Source of the DNA: Pseudomonas mucidolens
GTDB taxonomy: Bacteria > Pseudomonadota > Gammaproteobacteria > Pseudomonadales > Pseudomonadaceae
DNA: 64,000 bases
Direction: 5' to 3'
NCBI RefSeq assembly: GCF_900106045.1
Contig: NZ_LT629802.1
Coordinates: 1,550,001-1,614,000 of the forward strand
The notes under the pieces were generated by a model. It was not told the DNA's origin. It made no database searches and saw nothing but the letters and a program-made list of their open reading frames with translations. The translations under genes were made by a program, and so were the position numbers. Shown piece by piece: positions 28,162 through 37,900 of the stretch (its first letter is position 1; the number at the start of each line of letters is the position of its first letter).

Positions 28162-28178
28162 GGTGATGCTCCTTGCGG

Positions 28179-28319
28179 TCACTTACCGCGATTGACCGAC
28201 TGCGGATCACCCAATGGGCGATAGGTGTTGTCGTTGTATTTGTAATTGCCGCTGCAGCCGGCGAGGCCACATAGAACGACAACTGTCAGAAAGACGGCTT
28301 GCCAGTGACGAATAGACAT
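28179..28319 (-). CDS. 46-aa lipoprotein of the T6SS operon
   Basis: This gene was found by reading the gap between fha and sfa. ATG 28317-28319 gives 46 residues: signal MSIRHWQAVFLTVVVLCGLA with lipobox LAGC, then a 25-residue polar mature part (SGNYKYNDNTYRPLGDPQSV then NRGK). It ends 17 bases before the fha start, in the same direction. The clean lipobox and the position inside the operon support a real gene. It is too short to replace TssJ, which is encoded separately. It may be an accessory envelope factor. Function unknown. Confidence 0.65.
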   Translation of the reverse strand: MSIRHWQAVFLTVVVLCGLAGCSGNYKYNDNTYRPLGDPQSVNRGK

Positions 28320-28406
28320 CAGAGGGTCTCCAGGGGCAGCACAAAGCGCCGGCCCTTACGGTTAAGGCTGTTAAAAAATGGGGGATTAAAGTCGAGCGTA
28401 TTTGGC

Positions 28407-29927
28407 CTATCCATCGACATTTTCCACGTTGATGTTCAGGCGTTCGAGGCGGTAGAGGAATGTGCGCCGTGGTAGGCCGAGCTCGCGAGCGGAACGGGTC
28501 TGATTACCGTCGTTTTTGCGCAGGCAATCGATCAGCAGGCTTCGCTCAATCTGCTCCAACCGTTCGCGCAAGTTCAGGCCGCTGCTGTCTTCCGGTATGG
28601 CTTCCATACGCAGAGGGAAGTGCTCCACCAGCAACTCATTGCCTTCGCAGAGCAGCACCGCACGCTCGACCAAACCCTTGAGTTCACGCACGTTGCCGGG
28701 AAACGCGTAGCTGGCCAAAAGGTCCAATACTCCGTTGGACCAAGTCACTTCATCACGCTGCAAGAACGTGCAGGCCTTATCGGCGAAGTGTCGTGCTAAG
28801 TCGAGGATGTCGTCTTCGCGTTGACGCAGAGCCGGTAGCTCAATAGGGAACTGCGCGAGGCGGTAGTACAAGTCCTCGCGAAACTTCCCTTGGCTGACCA
28901 GCACCGATAAGTCCTGATGTGTCGCGGCAATGATGCGCACGTCAATCTTGTGGGTGTCGCTGGAGCCCAGCGGACGGACCTCACCCTCTTGCAGAACCCG
29001 CAACAGCTTGGCTTGCAACGACAGCGGCATGTCACCGATCTCATCAAGCAACAAGGTCCCGCCGTTGGCTGCGTCGAACAGCCCGGCTCGGTCACGGTCG
29101 GCGCCCGTGAAGGCGCCTTTGAGGTAACCGAACAGCTCGCTTTCCAGCAGGTTTTCCGGGACCGCCGCGCAGTTCTGCACGATAAACGCCTGGGAACGAC
29201 GCGGTCCGCATTCGTGAATCGCCCGGGCTACCACTTCCTTGCCAGTACCCGTTTCGCCACCCAGCAGCACGGTGTAGGAGCTGTGTAAGACTTTGCTGAT
29301 CAGCGAATAAACCTGGCGCATGGCCGCGCTTTTACCCGTCAGGCCATAGCCGCTGGCGCTCGGAGTGGAGACCGGTGCCGGCGATGCGCCACCGCTTGGC
29401 CGTCGTAAACGCTGCAGCAAATGCATATGGCCCAACGCGAACGAGCCAAGTCGGCCAAACGAATCGGCGAAGCCTTGCAGTTCGATGTGCTGATGACTGG
29501 CACACAGCAATAACCCTTCCACAGATTTGTGCTGATTGACCAGCGGCACGCACAGCAGTGATTGCCATGGCCTCGCCTGGCTCGGCAGAAAACTGGTTTC
29601 GTGCAGACTGCCGCTCAACTCACCAATGCACACTACGCGGTTCTGGCACAGCGCAAATTGCAGCAGTTGCTCTCCGTTGTAATCGGCAGGAAAACTAGCC
29701 GTTTCCCGAGGTTGCAGATTGCCATTGAGGCACTCCGCATTCATCCCGAGGCAGGTATGGGTAGCGTCCAGCAGGTACAGTTGCGCCAACTCACAACCGC
29801 TGAGCTCGACCAGTCCGCGCACGAAGTCACCCAGCAGCGCAGTTCCATCCGTCGCTCGCGACAGGCTGGCGAACTGCGCAAGTAAGGCTTCGGCATAGAT
29901 CAGTGGCTGCGGCACTTGACTGAACAT
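28407..29927 (-). CDS. sfa: sigma54-dependent activator of the T6SS (Sfa type)
   Basis: The protein has 506 residues from ATG 29925-29927, with GAGG about nine bases upstream; an in-frame GTG three codons earlier is possible. The layout is an N-terminal GAF-like sensor (about 1-180), central AAA+ domain with Walker A GETGTGKE near 227, the GAFTGA loop that contacts sigma54 near 268, Walker B LLLDEIGD, and a C-terminal Fis-type helix-turn-helix ([20 protein letters not shown]). It corresponds to sfa2 of HSI-II. It probably drives the sigma54-like promoter upstream of hcp through the dyads at 39838-39960; this link is inferred. Confidence 0.92.
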   Translation of the reverse strand: MFSQVPQPLIYAEALLAQFASLSRATDGTALLGDFVRGLVELSGCELAQLYLLDATHTCLGMNAECLNGNLQPRETASFPADYNGEQLLQFALCQNRVVCIGELSGSLHETSFLPSQARPWQSLLCVPLVNQHKSVEGLLLCASHQHIELQGFADSFGRLGSFALGHMHLLQRLRRPSGGASPAPVSTPSASGYGLTGKSAAMRQVYSLISKVLHSSYTVLLGGETGTGKEVVARAIHECGPRRSQAFIVQNCAAVPENLLESELFGYLKGAFTGADRDRAGLFDAANGGTLLLDEIGDMPLSLQAKLLRVLQEGEVRPLGSSDTHKIDVRIIAATHQDLSVLVSQGKFREDLYYRLAQFPIELPALRQREDDILDLARHFADKACTFLQRDEVTWSNGVLDLLASYAFPGNVRELKGLVERAVLLCEGNELLVEHFPLRMEAIPEDSSGLNLRERLEQIERSLLIDCLRKNDGNQTRSARELGLPRRTFLYRLERLNINVENVDG

Positions 29928-29937
29928 CGCACCCACC

Positions 29938-32550
29938 TCAGGCGAACTCGCAGATCACACTGGCGTTGCCGTCGAGCGTTGCGTGAACGCGCTTGAGGCT
30001 TTCGCCGGTGGCCATCGCGTCCAGCAAACGATCAGCCACTAACGGCAGTACGTGCAGGTCCAGCAAATGGTCGATCAGACGCGCGCCGCTATCACTTTGG
30101 GTGCAGCGTTCGGCCAGGTGATCGACAAGGCCCTGTGAGTAAGTGAAGTCGAGCTGACGACGGTTCAGGCGCTCGCCCAGACGACCGAGTTTGATTTCGA
30201 TCAGTTCGCGTAGCACCGGCCCACCGACCGGGTAGTAAGGCACCACACGCATCCGCGCTAACAGCGCCGGTTTGAAGTGCTTGCTCAGCACCGGGCGAAT
30301 GGTTTCTTCGAGGACTTCAGCCGATGGCCGTGCGCCGTTTTCGCAGAGTTCGCTGATGTGGTCGCTGCCCAGGTTAGAGGTCATCAGAATCAACGTATTG
30401 CGAAAATCGATCTCGCGCCCTTCGCCGTCGTTGGCTACGCCCTTGTCAAAGATTTGGTAAAATAAGTTGAGCACGTCAGGGTCGGCTTTCTCGACTTCAT
30501 CGAGCAGCACGACGGAATACGGTTTCTGCCGTACGGCTTCCGTGAGCATGCCGCCCTCGCCATAGCCGACGTAACCTGGTGGTGCACCGATCAGGCGCGA
30601 AACGGTATGCTTCTCCTGGAATTCGGACATGTTGATGGTGGTGATGAAACGATCACCGCCGTACAACAAATCAGCGAGGGCCAGTGCGGTTTCGGTCTTG
30701 CCGACGCCACTTGGACCAACCAGCAGGAATACACCCACGGGTGCATCGGGCTTGTTCAGGCCGGCGGCGGTAGCGCGCATCGCGCGATCAAGGGCGTGAA
30801 CGGCTTGTTCCTGACCACGAATGCGGGCACCGATGTCAGTAGCGAAGCTGGCAACCTTGACATTGTGCTCACGGGCCAACTGCGCCAGGGGTACGCCGGT
30901 CCAGGCGCTGATCACTTCAGCCACAAGCCGCGGGCAGACCTCAAAGCTCACCAGGCGCTCTTTGACTTGCAACTCGGTCAGCGCTTTGTGAGTTTCGTTG
31001 AGCACGACTTCCAGCGTTTCGACACTTTGCGCTTCGTCTACCGGCAGGGCTTCGATTACGGTACCTAAGGCGGCTTCACGGGCCTTGGCCAGTTGCTGGC
31101 GCAGTTCCAGCAGATGCTCAGCCAATGTTTTCTGTTCGGTCCATAGGGTTTCCAACGCGACCAATTCGGATTCGGCTTCTTCCAGGCGCGCCTCCAAGGT
31201 ATCCAGCGCTTCGCGGTCGATCAACAGGCTTGCCTCGGCATCGCGGCGCAGGGCCTGACGTTGACGGCCACCCTCTGCCAGCTCGCCGCGCAGCCGCTCC
31301 AGGCTTTCCGGAGCTGCTGCGAGGCTGATGCGCACACGGGCGCAGGCGGTGTCGAGTACGTCGACAGCTTTATCCGGCAGTTGACGGCCCGCCAGGTAAC
31401 GAGCGGACAACTCGGCAGCGGCGACCACCGCGTCATCACGCAAATAGATGCCATGGCTTTTCTCGTAAACCTGAGCCAGGCCACGGAGGATGGTCACCGC
31501 CTCGCTGACAGTTGGTTCGTGCAATTGCACTGGCTGGAATCGACGAGCCAGCGCAGGGTCTTTCTCGAAGTACTTTTTGTACTCCGCCCAGGTAGTCGCA
31601 GCGATGGTGCGTAACTCTCCTCGGGCCAGCGCTGGCTTAAGCAGGTTGGCGGCGTCGGAGCCACCGGCATTACCGCCCGCACCGATCAAGGTATGGGCTT
31701 CGTCGATGAACAGAATGATCGGCCTTGGCGACGCTTTGACTTCGTCAATCACACCTTTGAGGCGACGTTCGAATTCACCTTTGACGCTGGCACCGGCTTG
31801 CAACAGGCCCATGTCCAGAGACAGCAACTCGACGCCTTTCAACGCTTGCGGCACTTCACCAGCAGCAATACGCGAGGCCAGGCCTTCAACGATGGCCGTT
31901 TTACCGACGCCAGCTTCACCGACAACAATCGGGTTGTTCTTGCGGCGCCGAGCAAGGATGTCAACCATCTGCCGGATAGCACCGTCGCGACACAGTACAG
32001 GGTCGAGTTTTCCGTCACGGGCCTGCTGGGTCAGGTTGTGGGTAAAACGTTGCAACAGGAACTCACCTGACGCGGCCGGTTTACCGGTCTCCGACTGCTC
32101 TTTCTGGGACAACGCGAACTCTTTCAGGCGGTCGATATTCAATTTGGCCAGCAAAGGCTGGTAGCGACTACCGGCGTAGCGCATTGGGTTACGCAGCAAC
32201 GCGAGAATCAGTGAAGCCTGTTTAACCTCGGTCTGGCCCAGTTCAAGGTTGGCCACCAGCAGGGCATCTTGCAGCCACTGCACCAGTTCCGGGGCGAACA
32301 CCGGATTACGTGAAGCACTGTGCTCTACCCTTGATTGCAGTGCTGCACTGAGTTCCCCAGCGTCTATTTCAGCATCGAGCAGTGCACGGGTAAGCAAGCC
32401 TTGCGGACGTTCCAGCAAACCCAGCAGCAGGTCTTCGACGAGGATCTTGCTGCCACCACGAGCCACACAGCGTTCGGCGGAACTCTCCAGGTCACTACGG
32501 GTTTCGGCATCCAGTGCCTGGATGAGTTGTTGCAGGTCTACGTTAATCAT
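29938..32550 (-). CDS. clpV: T6SS sheath-disassembly ATPase TssH (ClpV)
   Basis: The 870-residue Clp/Hsp100 ATPase recycles contracted TssBC sheaths. Two AAA+ modules are present: Walker A GEAGVGKTA near residue 213 and GPSGVGKTE near 613, each with a Walker B (ILFIDEAHTLIGAGG; VVLLDEVEKADPD). Between them is the coiled-coil M domain (about 405-520). The N-terminal domain (1-150) binds the TssC N-terminal helix. The length and the DLxxLIQ-like start (MINVDLQQLIQALD) fit ClpV rather than ClpB. Confidence 0.97.
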   Translation of the reverse strand: MINVDLQQLIQALDAETRSDLESSAERCVARGGSKILVEDLLLGLLERPQGLLTRALLDAEIDAGELSAALQSRVEHSASRNPVFAPELVQWLQDALLVANLELGQTEVKQASLILALLRNPMRYAGSRYQPLLAKLNIDRLKEFALSQKEQSETGKPAASGEFLLQRFTHNLTQQARDGKLDPVLCRDGAIRQMVDILARRRKNNPIVVGEAGVGKTAIVEGLASRIAAGEVPQALKGVELLSLDMGLLQAGASVKGEFERRLKGVIDEVKASPRPIILFIDEAHTLIGAGGNAGGSDAANLLKPALARGELRTIAATTWAEYKKYFEKDPALARRFQPVQLHEPTVSEAVTILRGLAQVYEKSHGIYLRDDAVVAAAELSARYLAGRQLPDKAVDVLDTACARVRISLAAAPESLERLRGELAEGGRQRQALRRDAEASLLIDREALDTLEARLEEAESELVALETLWTEQKTLAEHLLELRQQLAKAREAALGTVIEALPVDEAQSVETLEVVLNETHKALTELQVKERLVSFEVCPRLVAEVISAWTGVPLAQLAREHNVKVASFATDIGARIRGQEQAVHALDRAMRATAAGLNKPDAPVGVFLLVGPSGVGKTETALALADLLYGGDRFITTINMSEFQEKHTVSRLIGAPPGYVGYGEGGMLTEAVRQKPYSVVLLDEVEKADPDVLNLFYQIFDKGVANDGEGREIDFRNTLILMTSNLGSDHISELCENGARPSAEVLEETIRPVLSKHFKPALLARMRVVPYYPVGGPVLRELIEIKLGRLGERLNRRQLDFTYSQGLVDHLAERCTQSDSGARLIDHLLDLHVLPLVADRLLDAMATGESLKRVHATLDGNASVICEFA

Positions 32551-32563
32551 TTGTCATCTGTCC

Positions 32564-33571
32564 TTAATGAATTTTGCTGCCTAGAGTCACCACGCCGTCC
32601 GCTTTTTCGCAGCCGAGCCAACTGGTCCATCCCAGGCGACAAGCGTTTTGCTCGCCAATACGCAGTTCGCGAATTTCTTCATGGCGCAGCATCAGGCGAA
32701 TGTCGTAAGCGATCGGGTCACGGAGGGTGAACCGCACCAGTGCACACAGCGGCTGGTAGCCGAAACCGATTGGTAGGAACTCGTGAAAGCGCTGCCAGTC
32801 GAGTTCGCGGACGTGGATTCGGAACTTGCCGCTGCGATCGCGCACGGTCGCCCCCAGCACCACGTCTTCACCAAGCACGGAGTTGGCCCGCCCCAGGCTA
32901 TTACGTTCTTCGTCGAGGATTTCCACATGGCGTTCAATGCACTGTTCAATGGTCAGTTCGGCGTGTTTGAAGTAGTAACGTAGAACCGCTTCGATCAGCG
33001 CAGCCGAGTGTGCGCGTAAACTGAGCAAGCCCAGATACGGCAGCAGGCGTTTCCAATTCAGCTCCTGAGCGCATCGGATCTTTTCACCGCCGAGGCCGAT
33101 CAGGGCAAACAGCTGAGAGGAAAAAGGGTCGAGGGCACCACTCTCGAAACTGGCTCGATAGCGGTATTTTTTCCAAATCGGCAGCATCAGCCGCTGTAGG
33201 CGATGGTGAAACAGGTCGAGGAAGTTGCGGGTCGGGTTGCCGTCCTCGCTGTCGCCTAGGGCCTGTTCTCCGTAAAACGCCGGCAGTGGTGACCCGGAAC
33301 CAACCAGCCCGATCAAATTAAAACGCAGTCGTGCACGCATCAGCCCGTGCTCATGAAAGAATTCAACACGATCAACGTCACTGCCGGGGAACCCCAGACT
33401 GGGGTTGGCCTGAAACTCTAACTGTTCGTACAAGTCGTCTTGGCTTAGATGAGGGTGTGCTTCGCGCAGTCGATCAACGACTAACAGTACGGCCTGAAAC
33501 AGCGAGTATTCGCGTATGCCTCGGGTCAGTCTGCTTAAAGAAGCGGTTGCAGGCCCATACGTGGTGTCCAT
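32564..33571 (-). CDS. tssG: T6SS baseplate protein TssG
   Basis: The 335-residue protein belongs to the VasB/ImpH family and forms the baseplate wedge with TssE, TssF and TssK. Family blocks are YSLFQAVLLVVDRLREAHP, ANPSLGFPGSDV, FNLIGLVGSGSPLPAFYGEQ and SALFALIGLGG-like SQLFALIGLGGEK. The start (MDTTYGPATASL) overlaps the end of tssF by 37 bases, so the two are translationally linked, as usual for these genes. Confidence 0.95.
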   Translation of the reverse strand: MDTTYGPATASLSRLTRGIREYSLFQAVLLVVDRLREAHPHLSQDDLYEQLEFQANPSLGFPGSDVDRVEFFHEHGLMRARLRFNLIGLVGSGSPLPAFYGEQALGDSEDGNPTRNFLDLFHHRLQRLMLPIWKKYRYRASFESGALDPFSSQLFALIGLGGEKIRCAQELNWKRLLPYLGLLSLRAHSAALIEAVLRYYFKHAELTIEQCIERHVEILDEERNSLGRANSVLGEDVVLGATVRDRSGKFRIHVRELDWQRFHEFLPIGFGYQPLCALVRFTLRDPIAYDIRLMLRHEEIRELRIGEQNACRLGWTSWLGCEKADGVVTLGSKIH

Positions 33572-35322
33572 TGGTACACCTCTCCCTGTGTGCTTTTTAC
33601 CCGCAGTTCGTGGTACGAATTGAGACTGGCGTAAAGCGCGAAAAACTCGTTAAGAACCGAAGCGAAAACGAACAGGTCGCCTTCACCGATATACCCTTGC
33701 GGGTCGATGGTCAGCTCGGTGCGCAGCCCACGAACCGGCAACCCTCGGTGCAATCGATCAACGTGTTGATGTTTGATCGACTTGAGCCCGCCGAGCAGGC
33801 GTTTGCTGACTTTTTCAGCGTGTTGGTCGTAGTAGCGCGGCAGGTCGTAGGTTTCGAGAATTACCTTCAATGCGTTGACGTCAGCCAACGACAAATAGTT
33901 GAGCGACATGTTGCTGATCAGCTTCCAGAGGAAGTCACGGTTCAGCGGCGGCGCGAAACTCGACGTCGCGGGGGTAATGTTACGAAAGCTCAAAAACTCC
34001 GGCGTTTCTTCGCAGGCGATGCAGATGTCGCCAAGCCTGAGCTTACGCGGCAGGTTTTGGTTGGTGCACGTCAGCTCTACCGATAGGGTTTCCTGGGCTT
34101 CGGTCTGGCGAATACCGAAGCTCAGGTAAGTGTCGAGGCCGTCGTGCAGTGAGGAAGAACGCTGGCGAATGCTGTAATGAGGACGGCTGTTGGGTACATC
34201 GAAACTAGGGTCGTGCTCGAAAGATTCGAACGGAACATACGCCTGATAACCGAGGCCGCCAGGTTTCCAGCCAATGACACTTTCCACGGAAAACACACCG
34301 CAGTTTTCCAGGTCGTACTCGGCAGGTAGCAACAGGTACTCGTCCTGCTTGCCGTCAAGACGGATCGGTAATGCATCGTGCGTGAACAGATTAACGATGG
34401 GCGTACAGTGAAGCTTCACGTTGTCCAGGGTCGGACGCATGCGCAGGACTCCACTCTTGCGAATGTCGAAACGCAACTCTAGACCGCGTACCTGCTTGAG
34501 GATATCTGCCGGCAACGCCTTGAGTAGGGCCAGGCCGTTGATATCGACGAACAGGAATTTGTCCTGAAAGGCAAAATATTCTTGTAGGTAGCGATAACCG
34601 CGAAAGGTGTTCAGCGGATATGGGATCAACGCTTCTTCTTCAGCAAAGCCAACCGGCTGCACACGGTCACCCGGCATCTTGAACGCCATTGGCGTGCCAT
34701 TGACACCATTAATGGGGTTACCGGCGCCGTCTAGAGGGATCAGCTCGATGCCTTCCAGGTTACGCAGCAGACACAGGTACAGCATCTGGCTGATGTAACG
34801 CTCGCCAGCAAAGTGCAGACGCAAGCGGCTCAATTCCAGCTCACCGAGGTGACCGTCGACGCTCATCTCCAGACGTAGGCTCAACAGCGAGCCATCGCCC
34901 TTCACCGAGTAATTCAGCGCAGCAAGGTCCAACGGCAAGACTTCAGTCGGATAGCAGGTGCGAAAGTGGCAACGCACGTCATCAATCGGAACGCTTTCCA
35001 CCGGTGTGTTGCGCTCGACCATTAATGCTGGGCCGGAACGTTTCAACGGATCGAACTGCAAAATACTGAACGACGGCAGCGGTCGCATGTAATTGGGCCA
35101 CAGCAGTTGCATCAGAGAATGGCTGAGCTCCGGTAACTCGTCATCGAGTTTCTGGCGCAGACGCCCGGTCAGGAATGCAAATCCCTCCAGCAATCGCTCC
35201 ACATCCGGATCCCGTCCGGCTTGGCCGAGGAAAGGCGCCAACGCCGGGCTACGCTCGGCAAAGCGACGACCTAACTGACGAAGTGCCGTGAGCTCACTTT
35301 GGTAGTAGTGGTTAAAGGACAC
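33535..35322 (-). CDS. tssF: T6SS baseplate protein TssF
   Basis: The 595-residue protein (VasA/ImpG family) makes up most of the baseplate wedge. It starts with GTG 35320-35322 (MSFNHYYQSELTAL), the usual N-terminus. FAERSPALAPFLGQAGRDPDVERLLEGFAFLTGR is a hallmark spanning residues 20-53. A 26-codon ORF ends inside its first codons (35312-35392) and may help initiate translation at the weak GTG. It is the longest baseplate subunit and overlaps tssG. Confidence 0.95.
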   Translation of the reverse strand: MSFNHYYQSELTALRQLGRRFAERSPALAPFLGQAGRDPDVERLLEGFAFLTGRLRQKLDDELPELSHSLMQLLWPNYMRPLPSFSILQFDPLKRSGPALMVERNTPVESVPIDDVRCHFRTCYPTEVLPLDLAALNYSVKGDGSLLSLRLEMSVDGHLGELELSRLRLHFAGERYISQMLYLCLLRNLEGIELIPLDGAGNPINGVNGTPMAFKMPGDRVQPVGFAEEEALIPYPLNTFRGYRYLQEYFAFQDKFLFVDINGLALLKALPADILKQVRGLELRFDIRKSGVLRMRPTLDNVKLHCTPIVNLFTHDALPIRLDGKQDEYLLLPAEYDLENCGVFSVESVIGWKPGGLGYQAYVPFESFEHDPSFDVPNSRPHYSIRQRSSSLHDGLDTYLSFGIRQTEAQETLSVELTCTNQNLPRKLRLGDICIACEETPEFLSFRNITPATSSFAPPLNRDFLWKLISNMSLNYLSLADVNALKVILETYDLPRYYDQHAEKVSKRLLGGLKSIKHQHVDRLHRGLPVRGLRTELTIDPQGYIGEGDLFVFASVLNEFFALYASLNSYHELRVKSTQGEVYQWTPRMGLQPLL

Positions 35323-35392
35323 GAGGTACCTGCCTGGTATTCGAGCTCATGAACAAACCGTTCAGGTAGCCCTGCGCTTCAAGCGTGTTCAT
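35312..35392 (-). CDS. 26-aa ORF upstream of and overlapping tssF
   Basis: ATG 35390-35392 has a good Shine-Dalgarno sequence (AGGA, about 12-15 bases upstream) and encodes MNTLEAQGYLNGLFMSSNTR followed by QVPRVL and TAA. The stop codon lies three codons into tssF in another frame. Because tssF begins with GTG and a weak upstream AGG, ribosomes ending this ORF could restart on tssF. It could instead be an unimportant chance frame. Confidence 0.35.
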   Translation of the reverse strand: MNTLEAQGYLNGLFMSSNTRQVPRVL

Positions 35393-35440
35393 GACTATTC
35401 GCTTCCTGTCTTTTTGGATGTCAGGGCATACGAGTTTCAT

Positions 35441-35848
35441 TTAGCTGACCCTGACTTGACCGCTGCCATCTAGGCGCGCGGAGAAACTGACCTGGCGCTT
35501 GAAACCATCAACTTCCAGCAGGCCTTCAATGTTGAAGGACAGGCGAAGCTGATCGTGATCACGCGGCAGGGAAATGACACGCACATTGCTCAGGCGTGGC
35601 TCGTAGGCTTCGATGAAATTTTCGATGGCCAAACGGGCCTGACTCAGGGAGCCGTGCAGGCTCAGGCGCATGTCATTGAGATCGGGTAACCCGTAATCGG
35701 ACAGCGTCTGCACGCTGCCCGCACGGGTGCTGAGCATCTTGGTCAGATGGGCAGCCACGGACGCCATAGCGCAAACCTCGCGGCTCCAGCCGACGCGTTT
35801 GTCCGCGTCTCCACACAGGCGTTCGAAAAGGCTGCCGTATCCAGTCAT
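35441..35848 (-). CDS. tssE: T6SS baseplate protein TssE (gp25-like)
   Basis: The 135-residue protein is homologous to phage T4 gp25, which joins the baseplate to the first sheath ring. The gp25 EPR-like motif is present as YEPRLSNVRV near residue 83. SLFERLCGD at the N-terminus and LPDLNDMRLSLHGSLSQARL in the middle fit the family. It lies 12 bp downstream of tssC and 118 bp upstream of tssF. Confidence 0.94.
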   Translation of the reverse strand: MTGYGSLFERLCGDADKRVGWSREVCAMASVAAHLTKMLSTRAGSVQTLSDYGLPDLNDMRLSLHGSLSQARLAIENFIEAYEPRLSNVRVISLPRDHDQLRLSFNIEGLLEVDGFKRQVSFSARLDGSGQVRVS

Positions 35849-35860
35849 GAGTTGCTCCGC

Positions 35861-37336
35861 TTATTCTTTGTCCAGCTTGCCAACCAGCGACAGGGTGAAA
35901 TCGGCCCCCATGTACTTGAAGTGCGGACGCACGTTCAGGCTGACGCGGTACCAGCCAGGCTCGCCTTCAACATCGCTGACGATGATCTGGGCTGCGCGCA
36001 GTGGACGACGGCCACGCACTTCGGCGCTGGGATTTTCCTGGTCGGCGACGTACTGGCGGATCCACTTGTTGAGTTCCAGCTCGAGGTCGGTACGCTCTTT
36101 CCACGAACCGAGTTGCTCGCGCTGCAGCACTTTCAAGTAGTGAGCCAGGCGGTTGACGATCATCATGTACGGCAGTTGGGTACCGAGCTTATAGTTCAGC
36201 TCTGCTGCCTTGCCTTCAGCGCTGATGCCGAAGAACTTCGGCTTCTGCACCGAGCTCGCGGAGAAGAACGCCGCGTTGTCGCTGCCTTTGCGCATGGTCA
36301 GGGAGATGAAGCCTTCCTCTGCCAGTTCGTATTCACGACGGTCGCTGACCAAAACTTCGGTAGGAATCTTGGTTTCGATTTCGCCCATGCTTTCGAAGTG
36401 GTGCAACGGTAGGTCTTCAACTGCACCACCGCTTTGTGGGCCAATGATGTTCGGACACCAGCGGAATTTGGCGAAGCTGTCGGTCAGTTTTGTACCGAAT
36501 GCGTAGGTGGTGTTGCCCCACAGGTAATGCTCGTGGCTGTTGGTGACGGTTTCTTTGTAAACGAACGATTTGACTGGGTTTTCTTCCGGGTCGTACGGGT
36601 TACGCAGGAGGAACCGCGGCACGGTCAGGCCGATGTAACGCGAATCTTCGGATTGACGGAAGCTCTGCCATTTGGCGAATTGCGGGCCTTCGAAGTGATC
36701 TTTCAGATCCTTTAGGTCCGGCAGACCGGTGAAGCTTTCCAGGCCGAAGAACTTCGGACCGGCCGCAGCAATGAACGGCGCGTGAGACATACAGGCAACG
36801 CTGGACACGTACTGCATCAGCTTCACGTCCGGCGAGCTCGGAGACATAAAGTAGTTGGCGATGATCGCGCCCACAGGCTGCCCGCCGAACTGACCGTATT
36901 CAGCGGTGTAAATGTGCTTGTAAAGGCCTGATTGCATTACTTCCGGCGAATCGTCGAAATCGTCCAGCAGGTCTTCTTTGGAGACGTTGAGGATTTCGAT
37001 TTTGATGTTTTCGCGAAAGTTCGTGCGATCGACCAATAACTGTAGGCCGCGCCACGACGATTCCAGAGACTGGAAGTCCGGGTGGTGCAGGATTTCGTCC
37101 ATCTGACGGCTGAGCTTGGCATCGATCTCGGCGATCATGCGATCAACCATGGCTTTCTTGACCGGCTCACCGTTGTTCTGCGGCTTGAGCAGCTCTTCAA
37201 TGAAGGCTGACACACCGCGTTTGGCGATGTCGTAGGCTTCGTCGTCCGGCGTCAGGCGGGTTTCGGCGATGATACTGTCGAGAATGCTGTATTCGCCGTT
37301 CTCGGTAGTTTTCTGCTGCGCTGCACTCTTGCTCAT
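35861..37336 (-). CDS. tssC: T6SS contractile sheath large subunit TssC (VipB)
   Basis: The 491-residue large sheath subunit forms, with TssB, the tube that contracts to fire Hcp/VgrG. Conserved blocks include LESSWRGLQLLVDRTNF, EYGQFGGQPVGAIIANYFM, YIGLTVPRFLLRNPYDP, FKYMGADFTLSLVGKLDKE (C-terminal). The N-terminal 30 residues should contain the helix that ClpV grasps after contraction. It is 28 bp downstream of tssB. Confidence 0.97.
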   Translation of the reverse strand: MSKSAAQQKTTENGEYSILDSIIAETRLTPDDEAYDIAKRGVSAFIEELLKPQNNGEPVKKAMVDRMIAEIDAKLSRQMDEILHHPDFQSLESSWRGLQLLVDRTNFRENIKIEILNVSKEDLLDDFDDSPEVMQSGLYKHIYTAEYGQFGGQPVGAIIANYFMSPSSPDVKLMQYVSSVACMSHAPFIAAAGPKFFGLESFTGLPDLKDLKDHFEGPQFAKWQSFRQSEDSRYIGLTVPRFLLRNPYDPEENPVKSFVYKETVTNSHEHYLWGNTTYAFGTKLTDSFAKFRWCPNIIGPQSGGAVEDLPLHHFESMGEIETKIPTEVLVSDRREYELAEEGFISLTMRKGSDNAAFFSASSVQKPKFFGISAEGKAAELNYKLGTQLPYMMIVNRLAHYLKVLQREQLGSWKERTDLELELNKWIRQYVADQENPSAEVRGRRPLRAAQIIVSDVEGEPGWYRVSLNVRPHFKYMGADFTLSLVGKLDKE

Positions 37337-37364
37337 TGTGTTGGCTTCCTTGGCTGATGGGGGA

Positions 37365-37868
37365 TCAGGCGTTCTGGGCGGCGGCGTTCAAGCCCAGTTC
37401 ACCCAAGACTCGACCACGGGATTCGTCGTCGGCGAGAACGCCTTCGATAGCTTTGCGGAACGCCGGTGCGTTACCCAATGGGCCTTTGAGGGCCACCAGG
37501 GCGTCACGCAATTCCATCAGTTTTTTCAGCTCAGGCACTTGCTCGACCAGCGAGGCCGGATTGAAGTCCTTCATCGAACTGACGCGTACTTTCACCGCCA
37601 GCTCTTCAGTGTCGCCTTCTTCCTGAAGGCGGTTCGGCACGCTCAGTGTCAGCTCCAACTCTTGCTTGGCCAACACTTCGTCGAAGGTCATTTTGTCGAT
37701 GCTGATCGGCTTACGATCTTCGACTTTTCGTTCGTCCTTGCGATGGGTGTAGTCACCGATTGCCAGCAGCTTCAACGGCAGTTCAATCTCTTCCTGAGCA
37801 CCTCCAGTGGAGGGTTTGAAGGTGACGTTGATGCGTTCTTTAGGGGCTACAGAGCCTTCTTTGGTCAT
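37365..37868 (-). CDS. tssB: T6SS contractile sheath small subunit TssB (VipA)
   Basis: The protein has 167 residues from ATG 37866-37868 (MTKEGSVAPKERIN), with AAGGAG upstream. A 22-residue extension to 37934 is basic and unlike the family. TssB pairs with TssC in the sheath. Typical features are RINVTFKP near the start, IELPLKLLAIGDYT, the ISIDKMTFDEVL block and the C-terminal helix. It lies between tssA (32 bp upstream) and tssC. Confidence 0.96.
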   Translation of the reverse strand: MTKEGSVAPKERINVTFKPSTGGAQEEIELPLKLLAIGDYTHRKDERKVEDRKPISIDKMTFDEVLAKQELELTLSVPNRLQEEGDTEELAVKVRVSSMKDFNPASLVEQVPELKKLMELRDALVALKGPLGNAPAFRKAIEGVLADDESRGRVLGELGLNAAAQNA

Positions 37869-37900
37869 AGCTTTTCTCCTTGCGGTTGTGGCCCGGGGGC

